A stretch of 64,000 nt of DNA, from assembly GCF_019316905.1 (NCBI RefSeq), contig NZ_CP079216.1, positions 2,356,001-2,420,000 of the forward strand, given 5' to 3'. Within the stretch, counting starts at the first letter, position 1; the number at the start of each line of letters is the position of its first letter. The notes below the pieces were generated by a model that ran no database searches, was not told where the DNA came from, and was given only the letters and a program-made list of their open reading frames with translations. Source of the stretch: Tessaracoccus palaemonis (GTDB taxonomy: Bacteria > Actinomycetota > Actinomycetes > Propionibacteriales > Propionibacteriaceae). Positions 44,287-55,045 of this stretch are shown piece by piece. The translations under genes and the position numbers were made by a program.

Positions 44287-45393
44287 ATGCTGTCCGAACG
44301 CATCGAGCGCCTGCGCCCTTCCCCCATCCGGCGGATCCTCGCCGTCGCCGACCGGCCGGGCATGGTCTCCTTCGCGGGCGGCCTGCCCGCCACGGAGACG
44401 CTGCCGTCCTGGTCCGCGTCGGTGGAGCCAAGCGTCCTCCAGTACGGCCCCAGCCAGGGGGATCCGGAACTGCGGGAGGCCGTCTCGGCCCAGCTGACGG
44501 CGCTGGGCCTCGACGCCCCCGCGGACCGCGTCATGATTCTGAGCGGCAGCCAGCAGGGCATCGACCTCGCCGCCAAACTGCTGATCGACGCGGGCACCCC
44601 CACCGCGGTGGAGTCGCCCACCTATCTCGCCGCGCTCCAGGTGTTCCGCCTCTACGGGGCGAGGCTCGTCGGGCTCGATCAGGTCGGTCACGGCGGGGCG
44701 CGGTTGGCCTACGCCATCCCCACCTTCGCGAACCCGACGGGGCACTGCGCGACCCCGGCCGAGCGGGACGCGCTCGCCGCCGCCTGCCTCGCCAGCGGCA
44801 CGGTACTGTTCGAGGACGACCCGTACCGCGACCTCGCCTACGACCCCCTCCCCGCGACGCCGATCGCCGCGCGGATTCGGGGTGGCTCCTGGATCTACCA
44901 GGGCTCGTTCTCCAAGACGTTCGCGCCGGGGCTGCGGCTCGGGTTCCTCGCCGCGTCCGAGGACCTGTTCACGCCCCTGGTCATGCTGAAGGAGTCCGTC
45001 GACCTGCACAGCTCCCGGCTCTCGCAGCGGATCGTGCTCGACGCCATCGAGTCACCTGGCTGGCCGGCCAGGCTGACCGGGCTCGTCGACTTCTACCGGG
45101 GCAGACGCGATCAGTTCGCCGCCGCGCTCGACCGGCACTTCGCAGGCCTGGCCGAGTGGGAGACGCCGCCGGGCGGCCTGTTCTTCTGGCTCCGGCTGCC
45201 CTCGCCCATCGACACGCGCACCCTGCTCGACGAGAGCCTGCGCCGAGGCGTCGCGTTCATGCCGGGCGAGGAGTTCTACCCCGGAGAGCCGGAGGTCGGC
45301 CACCTGCGGCTCAACTTCAGCCACGCCGCACCAGCGGACGTCGACCGCGGGTTGGCCACCCTCGCAGACCTGCTCCGCGAGCAGGCCGCCTAG
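44287..45393 (+). CDS. PLP-dependent aminotransferase (class I/II, 2-aminoadipate type)
   Basis: This fold-type I aminotransferase has 368 aa. Visible are SFAGGLPATE, LQYGPSQGDPELREAV, the cofactor region IPTFANPTG, EDDPYRDLAY and the Schiff-base lysine in YQGSFSKTFAPGLRLGF. The pattern matches the 2-aminoadipate/LysN-like and MocR-type catalytic domain without a regulator part. The substrate is probably an amino acid, not further resolvable. The end lies 9 bases from the convergent hydrolase gene. Confidence 0.9.
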   Translation: MLSERIERLRPSPIRRILAVADRPGMVSFAGGLPATETLPSWSASVEPSVLQYGPSQGDPELREAVSAQLTALGLDAPADRVMILSGSQQGIDLAAKLLIDAGTPTAVESPTYLAALQVFRLYGARLVGLDQVGHGGARLAYAIPTFANPTGHCATPAERDALAAACLASGTVLFEDDPYRDLAYDPLPATPIAARIRGGSWIYQGSFSKTFAPGLRLGFLAASEDLFTPLVMLKESVDLHSSRLSQRIVLDAIESPGWPARLTGLVDFYRGRRDQFAAALDRHFAGLAEWETPPGGLFFWLRLPSPIDTRTLLDESLRRGVAFMPGEEFYPGEPEVGHLRLNFSHAAPADVDRGLATLADLLREQAA

Positions 45394-45402
45394 CGGGTGG
45401 CG

Positions 45403-46383
45403 CTACTCGGCTGGGCCCTCGGCGCCGATCGAGTAGCAGCGTAGGAAGCGTCCGTACTCGGCGAACACTCGCGCCCGGACCTCCGGCGCCGAGAGCGCGA
45501 GATCGTGCAGCGCGTCGGGGATCCGGACGAGCACGACGAGGTCGCCGAGGCAGTGTGCCCGCTCGGCGATGGCGTTGACGTCGAGCACGATGTCGGCCTT
45601 CGACAGGGCCTCGTCCCACTTGCGGCGGAAGTCGGTGCGCTCAGAGACGGCCACCAGCACGGGGCAGTCGATGTCGAGGCCGGCGGCGACCCGACCCTGG
45701 GCAGCCATGATCGCCGACAGCCAGCCGATCCGCACCAGGAAGGCGGGGTCGCCCTTGAGGTTGTCGTTGTACGTCCACTCGCCGTCCTCGCGCACGGAGA
45801 TGGACCGCCGGTAGAAGCCGTTGTCCGTGCCGGGGAAGGGAGTGGTCGGCAGCAGCGCGCTCGCCGCGCTGAACATGCGCTGCGTGGCGGACCTCATGCT
45901 CGACATGGCCTGCAGCTCCAGCCACGGCGAGTTGAGCACAAGCGCGGAGAACTGGCCGGGCCGCTCGCTGGCGTAGATCGAGAGGAGCAGGCCTCCCGTC
46001 GAGTGGCCCATCAGGACGATCTCGTCATGCCCCTCATCGCGCATCAGGCTGACGGCGAGGTCGAGCTCGACGTAGTAGTCCTCGAGTGCTGCGACGTACC
46101 CGGCGAGCTGCTTCGGCCGGAGCGACCGGCCGTATCGGCGCAGGTCGATCGCGTAGAAGTCGTAGCCCTGCGCGTCCATCTCGTCGGCCAGGTGCCGCTG
46201 GAAGAAGTAGTCGTTCCAGCCGTGCACGAAAAGCACCGCCCGCGCGGTCCGCGGAGCGGCCCGCCGCACCACCGTCGCCACGAGCGAGCGCTCAGGCTCC
46301 AGGGCATACGTCGGCTCGTCGGGAAGTTCGAACTCCAGACACTCGAAACCCGCGAGTTCCCGGTCAGGCACCCACGGGTTCAT
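45403..46383 (-). CDS. Alpha/beta hydrolase (serine aminopeptidase S33/lysophospholipase-like)
   Basis: This is an alpha/beta-hydrolase of 326 aa. The oxyanion region is LFVHGWNDYFFQ, the nucleophile elbow is GHSTGG and the catalytic His lies in PDALHDLALS. The cap region between them is long, as in monoacylglycerol-lipase-like members. It probably cleaves an ester or lysophospholipid. There is no signal peptide. Confidence 0.85.
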   Translation of the reverse strand: MNPWVPDRELAGFECLEFELPDEPTYALEPERSLVATVVRRAAPRTARAVLFVHGWNDYFFQRHLADEMDAQGYDFYAIDLRRYGRSLRPKQLAGYVAALEDYYVELDLAVSLMRDEGHDEIVLMGHSTGGLLLSIYASERPGQFSALVLNSPWLELQAMSSMRSATQRMFSAASALLPTTPFPGTDNGFYRRSISVREDGEWTYNDNLKGDPAFLVRIGWLSAIMAAQGRVAAGLDIDCPVLVAVSERTDFRRKWDEALSKADIVLDVNAIAERAHCLGDLVVLVRIPDALHDLALSAPEVRARVFAEYGRFLRCYSIGAEGPAE

Positions 46384-46395
46384 GCTGCGGACGGA

Positions 46396-46608
46396 TCAGG
46401 ACGAGCGACGCTCGTCGTCGTCCTCGAAGTCTGCGTACTGGTCAGCAAGATCCGCGTAGGGATCCGGGAGGTCATTGCTCTCGCTCGTAGCGAGGGCTGA
46501 ATCGCCTCGGAGCTCACGCTCCAGAGAGGTGAAATCGGTGTCCACCGCGCGATACTTCAGATCGCGGGCAACCCTGGTCTGCTTCGCCTTTGCACGGCCG
46601 CGCCCCAT
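46396..46608 (-). CDS. DUF3073 protein
   Basis: This is a small actinobacterial protein of 70 aa. The N-terminus MGRGRAKAKQTRVARDLKYR is the family hallmark, then an acidic end with YADLADQYADFEDDDE. The ATG at 46606-46608 is chosen because the conserved family starts there; an in-frame ATG 18 codons earlier lacks conservation. The function is unknown. It is divergent from isocitrate dehydrogenase. Confidence 0.92.
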   Translation of the reverse strand: MGRGRAKAKQTRVARDLKYRAVDTDFTSLERELRGDSALATSESNDLPDPYADLADQYADFEDDDERRSS

Positions 46609-46815
46609 ATCGGGTCGACCCCCTTGCCTTTGTACATCGCGGCCTGGCCGCGGAATCTTCAACTAACTCGTGGGTACAGGCTACCGGGTCACCCCGGCTA
46701 GTCCAAAGAGCGCCCACCGCGAACACCGCGCGCGCTGTGGATTGACGCCGGACGACAAGGCGCGTCATCGCTAAGCTGGCGATGCGACCCCACATCATGA
46801 GGAGAACTCACGCCC

Positions 46816-49029
<2,214 letters not shown>

Positions 49030-49042
49030 CCTCCGCAGACGC

Positions 49043-49082
49043 AGCAACGCCGCCGGTTCCCTCGGGATCCGGCGGCGTTGCT
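49043..49082. terminator. Hairpin terminator between isocitrate dehydrogenase and haem oxygenase
   Basis: Perfect 14-base arms (AGCAACGCCGCCGG and complement) with a 12-base loop begin 14 bases after the isocitrate dehydrogenase stop and end 7 bases before the convergent gene's stop codon. It probably terminates both transcripts. Confidence 0.85.
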
Positions 49083-49088
49083 CCGTGC

Positions 49089-49727
49089 TCAGCGGGCGTC
49101 GAGCGCGGCGAAGATGGCCTGGTTGAGCTCGAACGCGACGACCGACTCCGCGACGGCCTCGTCGAGCTGCTCCTCGGTGAAGGGGGCGGCGTCGAGCGCG
49201 TCGCGGTAGCGGTCCTTGTACGGCTTGACCTTCTCGATGTCGGCGAAATGGTAGAAGGAGATGCCGGGGTCGCCGGGGGCGATGCCGAGCGAGCGCCCGA
49301 AGATCGCGCCGAGCGCCTGGCCGCCCGACAGGTCGCCGAGGTAACGCGTGTAGTGGTGCGCGACCAGTGACGGGGCGCTGCCGGAGATCCGCCGGATCCG
49401 GTCGGCGTAGGCCTCTGCCTCCGGGGTCAGGGGCACCTCTGCGCCGTCGCCCAGGGCCGCAAGGTCGGCGCGCAGCGACTCCACGCGCTCCAGCGCAGGA
49501 TCGTGGAACGCCGCGAAGGACTCGTCGTCGGCCAGCCCGCGGGCGGCTTCCTCGAGGGCCTCGTAGACGTGCAGCAGTTGCCGGGTCAGCGCGAGCAGGT
49601 CCTTGCGGGTGGCCTCGCCGTGGGCCAGGCGGGTCATGAAGGCGCTGTTCTCTGCGCTCTCGTGGGCGGCGCGGGTCTCCGTGCGCAGTCGGGCGGCGAG
49701 TCCGGTGGCGGCCAGCTGGGTGGTCAT
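49089..49727 (-). CDS. hmuO: Haem oxygenase
   Basis: This enzyme degrades haem to biliverdin, CO and Fe, 212 aa. The proximal ligand region is [14 protein letters not shown], and the distal helix has [12 protein letters not shown] with the flexible glycines. It releases iron from haem brought in by the adjacent HmuTUV system. The gene has its own promoter with an iron box (49766-49784) and is separated by about 150 bases from the end of the haem-uptake operon. Confidence 0.96.
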   Translation of the reverse strand: MTTQLAATGLAARLRTETRAAHESAENSAFMTRLAHGEATRKDLLALTRQLLHVYEALEEAARGLADDESFAAFHDPALERVESLRADLAALGDGAEVPLTPEAEAYADRIRRISGSAPSLVAHHYTRYLGDLSGGQALGAIFGRSLGIAPGDPGISFYHFADIEKVKPYKDRYRDALDAAPFTEEQLDEAVAESVVAFELNQAIFAALDAR

Positions 49728-49762
49728 CGAGATGGTCTCCTCTTCACGTCGCCCGACCTATT

Positions 49763-49792
49763 ACGTAAGGTCAGGCATACCTAATTCGTCAA
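49763..49792 (-). promoter_or_regulatory. Iron-regulated promoter of haem oxygenase (DtxR-type box)
   Basis: Minus-strand boxes TTGACG and TTACGT are 18 bases apart. The 19-base sequence TAAGGTCAGGCATACCTAA at 49766-49784 matches the DtxR consensus TTAGGTTAGGCTAACCTAA in 15 positions and occupies the spacer. A bound DtxR/IdeR would block RNA polymerase when iron is plentiful. Confidence 0.8.
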
Positions 49793-49873
49793 CGCCAGTA
49801 TGACACATTCGCGACAGGGTGTCTCTTTCATGACGACAGGGTGTCCCACCCATGACGTGGGCGTCAGGGAGGC

Positions 49874-50560
49874 TCAGCGCGAGGCGGCGTCGACGACGGC
49901 GGCCAGGGTGTCCGCGTCGCTCAGGATCCGGAAGTGACCCATCGCCGCGACCTCGACGTTGACTGCGCCGGGCAGGTGCGACCCGCCGGGGATGTGCGGG
50001 TCGAAGGCGGGGCTGATCGACGTGATGCGGTCGTTGACCTCACTCCGGGCACCCAGGTCCACGATCGCGGCGTCCGCGGGGCTGAGCGAGCTGACCACCC
50101 GCCAGGGGATGAGCCTGGCCAGCGAAGAGCCGGCGAACGGCGTCGCGACCGCCACGAGCGAGTGGACCCGAGCGCCCTCCTCCCCCAGCATGACGAGCTT
50201 GCCGACAAGTCCGCCCTTGGAGTGCGCGACCAGCACGACGTCGGTCAGGTCGCGGACCGCGAGGTAGGCGGCGGCGATCACGGCGCCGTCGGCCAGGGTG
50301 GCGGTGTTGCGGCGGAGCTCCGGCAGCGTGTGGACGGGATGCCCGGCGGCGTGCAGCGCCTCGGCGACCGGGCGCATCATGGTCCAGTCCTCCAGCACCC
50401 CCGGCAGCAGCACCACTGGGCGCCCGTCGCCGTCGGCGTAGCGGGCGGGGACGGCCCGGCGCATGAGGCCGCCGCCCAGCGCCCAGGCGACGTAGCGGTA
50501 GTCGGCTCCCCAGAACCAGCCCCGCCGCGCCACCACGCGGAGGCCGTCAGCGATGGGCAT
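49874..50560 (-). CDS. Alpha/beta-fold lipase/esterase-like protein (PGAP1-like)
   Basis: This 228-aa alpha/beta-fold protein has oxyanion region VVLLPGVLEDW, nucleophile elbow AHSKGG near residue 111 and a late MGHFRILSD with the likely catalytic His. The pattern resembles triacylglycerol-lipase/PGAP1-like proteins. It overlaps the next hydrolase upstream by 14 bases, so both are probably the tail of the haem operon. The substrate is unknown. Confidence 0.78.
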   Translation of the reverse strand: MPIADGLRVVARRGWFWGADYRYVAWALGGGLMRRAVPARYADGDGRPVVLLPGVLEDWTMMRPVAEALHAAGHPVHTLPELRRNTATLADGAVIAAAYLAVRDLTDVVLVAHSKGGLVGKLVMLGEEGARVHSLVAVATPFAGSSLARLIPWRVVSSLSPADAAIVDLGARSEVNDRITSISPAFDPHIPGGSHLPGAVNVEVAAMGHFRILSDADTLAAVVDAASR

Positions 50561-51359
50561 GCTCGTCTATCAGGTCGGCGATCCTCTGCGGGGCCGCGAA
50601 CATGGTGGCGTGGGGCCCCGGCACCGCGGCGAACCAGCCCTCGGGGAACAGCCCGGCGAGTCGGCGGCCCCAGCCCAGGGGGACGATCGGATCCGTGTCC
50701 CCACAGATGATCAGCGTCTTCGCTTCGATGCCCGCGGCCAGTTCCTCCATGTCCGTGCCGAGCAGGTGCGGCAGCTGCCGCGCCATGTACGGCACGCCGG
50801 CCCGGAAGAAGTAGTCGTAGAGGGCCATGCCGGTCACGCGCGGAGGCTCGCGCAGGCCGTTGGCCAGCAGGAGCGTCGCCAACTTGGGCAGCGAGTGCGC
50901 GTCGGGCACGACCACCGGCGCGATGAGCACGATGTGGTCGACCTCCTCGGGGAAGTCGGCGGCGAGCTCGGCGACGACCTGCGTGCCCATGGAGTGACCC
51001 ACCACGACCGGGTGGTCGAGGTCCTTCTCCTTCAGGTACCGGCCGACCATGGCCGCGTGGTCCTCGATCGTCATGTCCCGGTCGGGGCGGGGCGAGCGGC
51101 CGTAGCCGGGCAGGTCGAGGAGGTGGACGTCGCCGTGCTGCGCCAGCGCGACGGCGGTGGGCCCGTAGGAGCGGGCGGAGACGCCGATGCCGTGCACCAG
51201 GACGAAGTCCGGCCCGGACTTCTCGGGGACCTGACAGGGGAAGCGGTAGGCGACCATCGAGGCGTCGCCATAGCCGCTGCGGCTGGTGTGGTACTCGACG
51301 GTGCCGATGTAGCGGCGGCGGTAGCGCACCTCCCCGCGGGACGTGTGACGACGTGACAT
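50547..51359 (-). CDS. Alpha/beta hydrolase
   Basis: This hydrolase of 270 aa has oxyanion segment LVHGIGVSAR, LLDLPGYGRSPRP, nucleophile elbow GHSMGTQ and final His in PGPHATMFAAP. It probably cleaves an ester or C-C bond. It starts 9 bases after the DUF916 gene and overlaps the next hydrolase, so it is likely in the same transcript as the haem genes; a direct role in haem use is not shown. Confidence 0.82.
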   Translation of the reverse strand: MSRRHTSRGEVRYRRRYIGTVEYHTSRSGYGDASMVAYRFPCQVPEKSGPDFVLVHGIGVSARSYGPTAVALAQHGDVHLLDLPGYGRSPRPDRDMTIEDHAAMVGRYLKEKDLDHPVVVGHSMGTQVVAELAADFPEEVDHIVLIAPVVVPDAHSLPKLATLLLANGLREPPRVTGMALYDYFFRAGVPYMARQLPHLLGTDMEELAAGIEAKTLIICGDTDPIVPLGWGRRLAGLFPEGWFAAVPGPHATMFAAPQRIADLIDEHAHR

Positions 51360-51368
51360 GGGTGCAGC

Positions 51369-52340
51369 CTAGCGAGTGGAATCCTCTGCGTCGGCCGCGC
51401 CTGCGTCGACCCACTCGTAGCGGGACCGGGCCCGGACGACGGCCACCACGATGCCGGCCAACGCCACCACGGCGACGATCGCGATCCAGCCCCACGGGAC
51501 GACCCAGACGGTGGTCTCGGCGGTGACAGGGTCGGCCATGGTGCCGTCGATGCCGGTCGGCTGGACGCTGACCGACACTGTCGTCGGGCCGAGTGCCCAG
51601 ACGCCTGCGACGGTCGTCGCGCGGTCGACGGTGCTGCCGGGCAGCGTCTCGGGGACCTCGCCCGTGGTGCGGCCCGAGCCGAGGCCGCCGGGTCCGGAGG
51701 CCGTGAGCACCTCGGGCGCGAAGGCCCGTCCGGTCCCGTCGTTGGTGACCCGGTAGCTGACGGCCAGATCCACGCCGGCGAAGGGGTTCAGAGCCAGCGG
51801 CGCGTCGACCGTGAGGTCGGAGACGGCGAGCGACGTGGTGACGTCGCCGGGGACGCGCAGGTGGATGCGGGTGCCGAGGCGCCGCTCGACGGCGACGGTG
51901 CCCCCGTCGCCGGCGGCCAGCACGCTGACGAGGCCCCCCGCGTAGTCGCCCGGCGTCGCGTCGTCGGGCACGGAGATGGTGACGTCGATCTCCTGCTTCT
52001 CGCCGGGCTCGAGGGTGACCTCGTCGGCGGAGGTCGTGACCCAGGAGCCGAGCCCGGTGGGCTCCTGGTCGCTCGGGATCAGGTCGAGCTGCCCCGAGCT
52101 GGTGGTGATCGCGTCGGTGGCGAACACCCGCAGCGTGATGTCCTCGCTGCCGGAGTTGGTGAGCACCCACGTGTCCTCGACCGACGACCCGGGCTCCTCC
52201 TCGTACGCGTAGTTCGCGCGGCCGGAGCCGTCGTCGGACACGGCGACGCTCCAGGAGACGTCGGCGTGCGCCGGCAGGCCGACGGCCACGAGGAGGAGTG
52301 CGAGGATCGCCGAGGCGAGGACACGTGGGCGCATCTGCAT
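51369..52340 (-). CDS. DUF916-like surface protein (WxL-partner type), membrane anchored
   Basis: This secreted protein of 323 aa has a signal peptide (cut near PAHA), two Ig-like domains and a C-terminal helix (about 280-300) with a short tail. The first domain has segments such as GSSVEDTWVLTNSGSEDITLR and VTLEPGEKQEIDVTISVPDDATPG, typical of DUF916, the family usually encoded beside WxL-domain wall proteins. It overlaps the stop of the HtaA gene by one base (TGATG), so the two products probably work as a pair. Confidence 0.8.
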   Translation of the reverse strand: MQMRPRVLASAILALLLVAVGLPAHADVSWSVAVSDDGSGRANYAYEEEPGSSVEDTWVLTNSGSEDITLRVFATDAITTSSGQLDLIPSDQEPTGLGSWVTTSADEVTLEPGEKQEIDVTISVPDDATPGDYAGGLVSVLAAGDGGTVAVERRLGTRIHLRVPGDVTTSLAVSDLTVDAPLALNPFAGVDLAVSYRVTNDGTGRAFAPEVLTASGPGGLGSGRTTGEVPETLPGSTVDRATTVAGVWALGPTTVSVSVQPTGIDGTMADPVTAETTVWVVPWGWIAIVAVVALAGIVVAVVRARSRYEWVDAGAADAEDSTR

Positions 52341-53686
52341 CAGCCCAGGGCGGTCAGCGTGAGCTGGGCGTTGTAGGCGCCCGCGGTGGTGGAGGCCAGC
52401 GCGTGCAGGGTCAGGGTCGAGCCGAGCGTGGCCTCACCCTCGGAGCCGGAGGCCAGCGTCGCGGGGGCGGCGAGCCCGGGGGCGTGGGCCTGGACGCGGG
52501 CGCCGACCTGGGCGTCGCCTGAGATCACCTTGGGCTGCCAGCCGAGCGACCGGGCGGCGATGGTGCCGCCCGTGCTGGAGGTGAAGTCCGAGACGTAGCC
52601 GTTGACCGACCACTGGCCGCCCTCGCGGGTGTCGCTGACGGTCACCTGGGGCAGCTCGCCGGAGGCGGAGAAGCCCTGCGGCAGCACCGAGGCGGTGCCG
52701 AGGTTGGCGGTGCCGGAGACCGAGAGGGTCAGCGCGGGCTCGGGCTCGGGCTCGGTGGTGTCGGGCACCACGACCTCGACGTCGACGTCGCCCTTGTCCT
52801 GCTCGGTGGGCTCGGTGGTGGGAGGCGTGGTCTCCTCCTCGACGTCCCAGCCGACGGTCAGCGCGGTGGCGGGCTTCTTCGGGTCGGCGCCGCCGCCCGA
52901 GGAGTACCAGTAGGAGGTCTGGCCGGTCAGCTGCTGGAAGTCGACGAACGACTGCGGGAATGAGCCCCACGACGTGCCGGTGGTGGTCTGGCTCACGCCG
53001 GACACGGTCACGCCGAGGTAGTCGGGGGTGACGGTGAGGCCGTCGGCCGTCAGCTCGACGTCGGTCAGCGTGGCCATGGTGACGGTGCGGCCGGAGATGG
53101 CCTCCCACTTGGACATGTCGTCCATCGAGGTGCCGTAGCCGCTGAGCGTGGCGGTCAGCGTCCCGGTGCCGTCGGCGTCGATCACCAGCTCCGGGTCGGT
53201 GGCGCTCCAGTAGGTCATGCCGCCGTAGAAGGCGCTGGTGAAGGAACCGGTCCAGGAGACGGTGGCGGTGCCGGCCTCGAGGTCGACGGTGCCGGTGCCG
53301 CCGGAGAAGACGGCGCGGTTGTTGGTCGATGAGCCGGCCCCGGTCCCCACGGCCGAGCCGTTGGCGCCGAGACACTTGGTGCCCCAGGTCGGGGTCTCGT
53401 CGCCGGAGGCGCCGTCCTTGACGATGGTGACGTTGCCGTCGGTGGCCTTGTAGAAGCCGTCGGCCTCGGTCCACACGCGGGACGATCCGGTGTTGCCGGC
53501 GGCGCCTGCGCTCAGGAAGTTGCAGCCGCCGAAGTAGGCGCCGCCGCCTGCCTCCTGCGAGAGGCCCCAGTCCAGGGTGATGTCTTCGACGCTCTGCTCT
53601 GCGGCGTCGGCCGCGGTGACGGAGCCGAAGCTCAGCGCCGCGGCGAGTGCGCCCGCGGCTGCGATGCGGGTCAGTCGGGTGGTCAT
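52340..53686 (-). CDS. htaA: Secreted HtaA-domain haem-binding protein with C-terminal WxL-like domain
   Basis: This surface protein of 448 aa has a signal peptide (cut near ADAAEQ) and an HtaA domain at about 35-285 (LDWGLSQEAGGGAYFGGCNFLSAG at its start, YGGMTYWSATDPEL, YWYSSGGG at its end). In known corynebacterial HtaA, such domains bind haem with Tyr and His. After an acidic linker, the last 115 residues read VTVSDTREGGQWSVNGYVSDF and end AGAYNAQLTLTALG, the layout of a WxL wall-binding domain. There is no membrane anchor, which agrees with wall attachment through WxL. Confidence 0.82.
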   Translation of the reverse strand: MTTRLTRIAAAGALAAALSFGSVTAADAAEQSVEDITLDWGLSQEAGGGAYFGGCNFLSAGAAGNTGSSRVWTEADGFYKATDGNVTIVKDGASGDETPTWGTKCLGANGSAVGTGAGSSTNNRAVFSGGTGTVDLEAGTATVSWTGSFTSAFYGGMTYWSATDPELVIDADGTGTLTATLSGYGTSMDDMSKWEAISGRTVTMATLTDVELTADGLTVTPDYLGVTVSGVSQTTTGTSWGSFPQSFVDFQQLTGQTSYWYSSGGGADPKKPATALTVGWDVEEETTPPTTEPTEQDKGDVDVEVVVPDTTEPEPEPALTLSVSGTANLGTASVLPQGFSASGELPQVTVSDTREGGQWSVNGYVSDFTSSTGGTIAARSLGWQPKVISGDAQVGARVQAHAPGLAAPATLASGSEGEATLGSTLTLHALASTTAGAYNAQLTLTALG

Positions 53687-53737
53687 ATGACGTTCCTTAC
53701 GTGACGGGTGGATGGTGGGTGGAGCTCCAGGGGCCGG

Positions 53738-55045
53738 TCAGCCCTTGGACCACGGAAGCACGAACCAGCGGCGGCGGAATCCGACGCCGGCGACGGCCGT
53801 GAGGGCGGCCAGTGCCGAGGACGCGATCACCAGGAGCGCCCGTGGGTCCTCTGCGACAGCGGCTGCTGCCGGGATGAGCCCGCGGCTGCTGAGCAGCGCG
53901 TCGGGCGTGGTGGCCGCGATCCAGCCGGCGTCGGCCGGGGTCACGTCCACGGGGGCAGCGGTGGCGGCGACCGCCTGCGCCGGAGCGCCGGAGGTCGTGC
54001 CGGAACCGGACGAGCCGGCCTGCCCTGTATTGCTGGCGGTGGCAGTCGAGCTCGGCCGGTCGGTCGAGTTCGAGGGGCCACCCCCGGAAGTGTTGTCGTC
54101 GCCGTCGCCGCGCGGCGGGGTGGTCGGCACGGCGTCGTCGACGCGGTCCGAGGCGGACCAGCTGACGGACAGCGCGGTCGGGGGCTTGGCGAAGTCGCGC
54201 ACGCCGCCCGAGGAGTGCCAGTACGGCCCCTGGCCGGCGACGTAGGCGAAGTCGACGAAGCTCTGTGGGAAGGCGCCCCAGTCGTCTCCGGTGCGCGTCT
54301 GGGAGTCGTCGGCGGTGTTGACCTTGACGCCGCGGTAGGCCGGCTCGTCGGAGAACCCGAGGTCGCTGCCCAGGGAGACGTCGGTCAGCGTTGCGATGGT
54401 GACGGTGCGGGGCGTGAGCGCGGTCCACACCGAGGCGTTGCCGCGGTCGGCCCCGTAGCCGCCGGCGGTCGCGGTCAGCGTGCCCGTGCCGTTCTTGAGA
54501 GTGAGGACGGGATCTGTGACCCAGAAGTAGGTCAGCCCCCCGTACATGACCAGCGTCACGGAGCCCTTCCAGGAGACCTTCGCCGTGTTGGTCGACACGT
54601 TCACGGTTCCCGAGCCGCCCGAGATGACGAAGCGGTTGCCCGTGCCGTAGTCCGTGGTGCCGGTGGTGACGGTCTCCCCTGTGCGGGCGTTGATGCACTT
54701 GTCGGCCCAGGTAGGACGGGTCCAGGTGGTGTCGGAGGTGGGCTTCTCGATCGTGACGTTGCCGGACTTCGCGGAGTAGAAGCCGTCGGACTGCGCCCAC
54801 ACGCGGCTGGACCCGGTGTTGCCGGCCTTGCCGGCCGACAGGAAATTGCAGCCGCCGAAGAAGGCGCCCGAGCCGCTCTCGGGGTTGACGCCCCAGCTGA
54901 GGACCGCGTCGTCGACCTCACGCTCGAAGGAGGGGATCACCACGTTCACGTCGACGACGTCGTTCGAGTCGTCGGCGGCCGCGGTGCCGAGGCCGAGCGT
55001 CAGCGACAGCCCCCCGGCGACGAGCGCGATGATCCACCTCCTCAC
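53738..55045 (-). CDS. htaA: HtaA-domain haem-binding protein, membrane anchored
   Basis: This is a second haem-binding HtaA protein, 435 aa. It has a signal peptide, an HtaA domain at about 40-300 (LSWGVNPESGSGAFFGGCNFLSAG, MYGGLTYFWVTDPVL, YWHSSGGV), a Gly/Ser/Thr/Ala-rich linker and a C-terminal helix (about 400-420) with a basic end. It would capture haem at the surface and pass it to HmuT. The GTG start overlaps the previous gene by four bases. It is similar in domain to the next gene but differs in anchoring. Confidence 0.9.
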   Translation of the reverse strand: MRRWIIALVAGGLSLTLGLGTAAADDSNDVVDVNVVIPSFEREVDDAVLSWGVNPESGSGAFFGGCNFLSAGKAGNTGSSRVWAQSDGFYSAKSGNVTIEKPTSDTTWTRPTWADKCINARTGETVTTGTTDYGTGNRFVISGGSGTVNVSTNTAKVSWKGSVTLVMYGGLTYFWVTDPVLTLKNGTGTLTATAGGYGADRGNASVWTALTPRTVTIATLTDVSLGSDLGFSDEPAYRGVKVNTADDSQTRTGDDWGAFPQSFVDFAYVAGQGPYWHSSGGVRDFAKPPTALSVSWSASDRVDDAVPTTPPRGDGDDNTSGGGPSNSTDRPSSTATASNTGQAGSSGSGTTSGAPAQAVAATAAPVDVTPADAGWIAATTPDALLSSRGLIPAAAAVAEDPRALLVIASSALAALTAVAGVGFRRRWFVLPWSKG

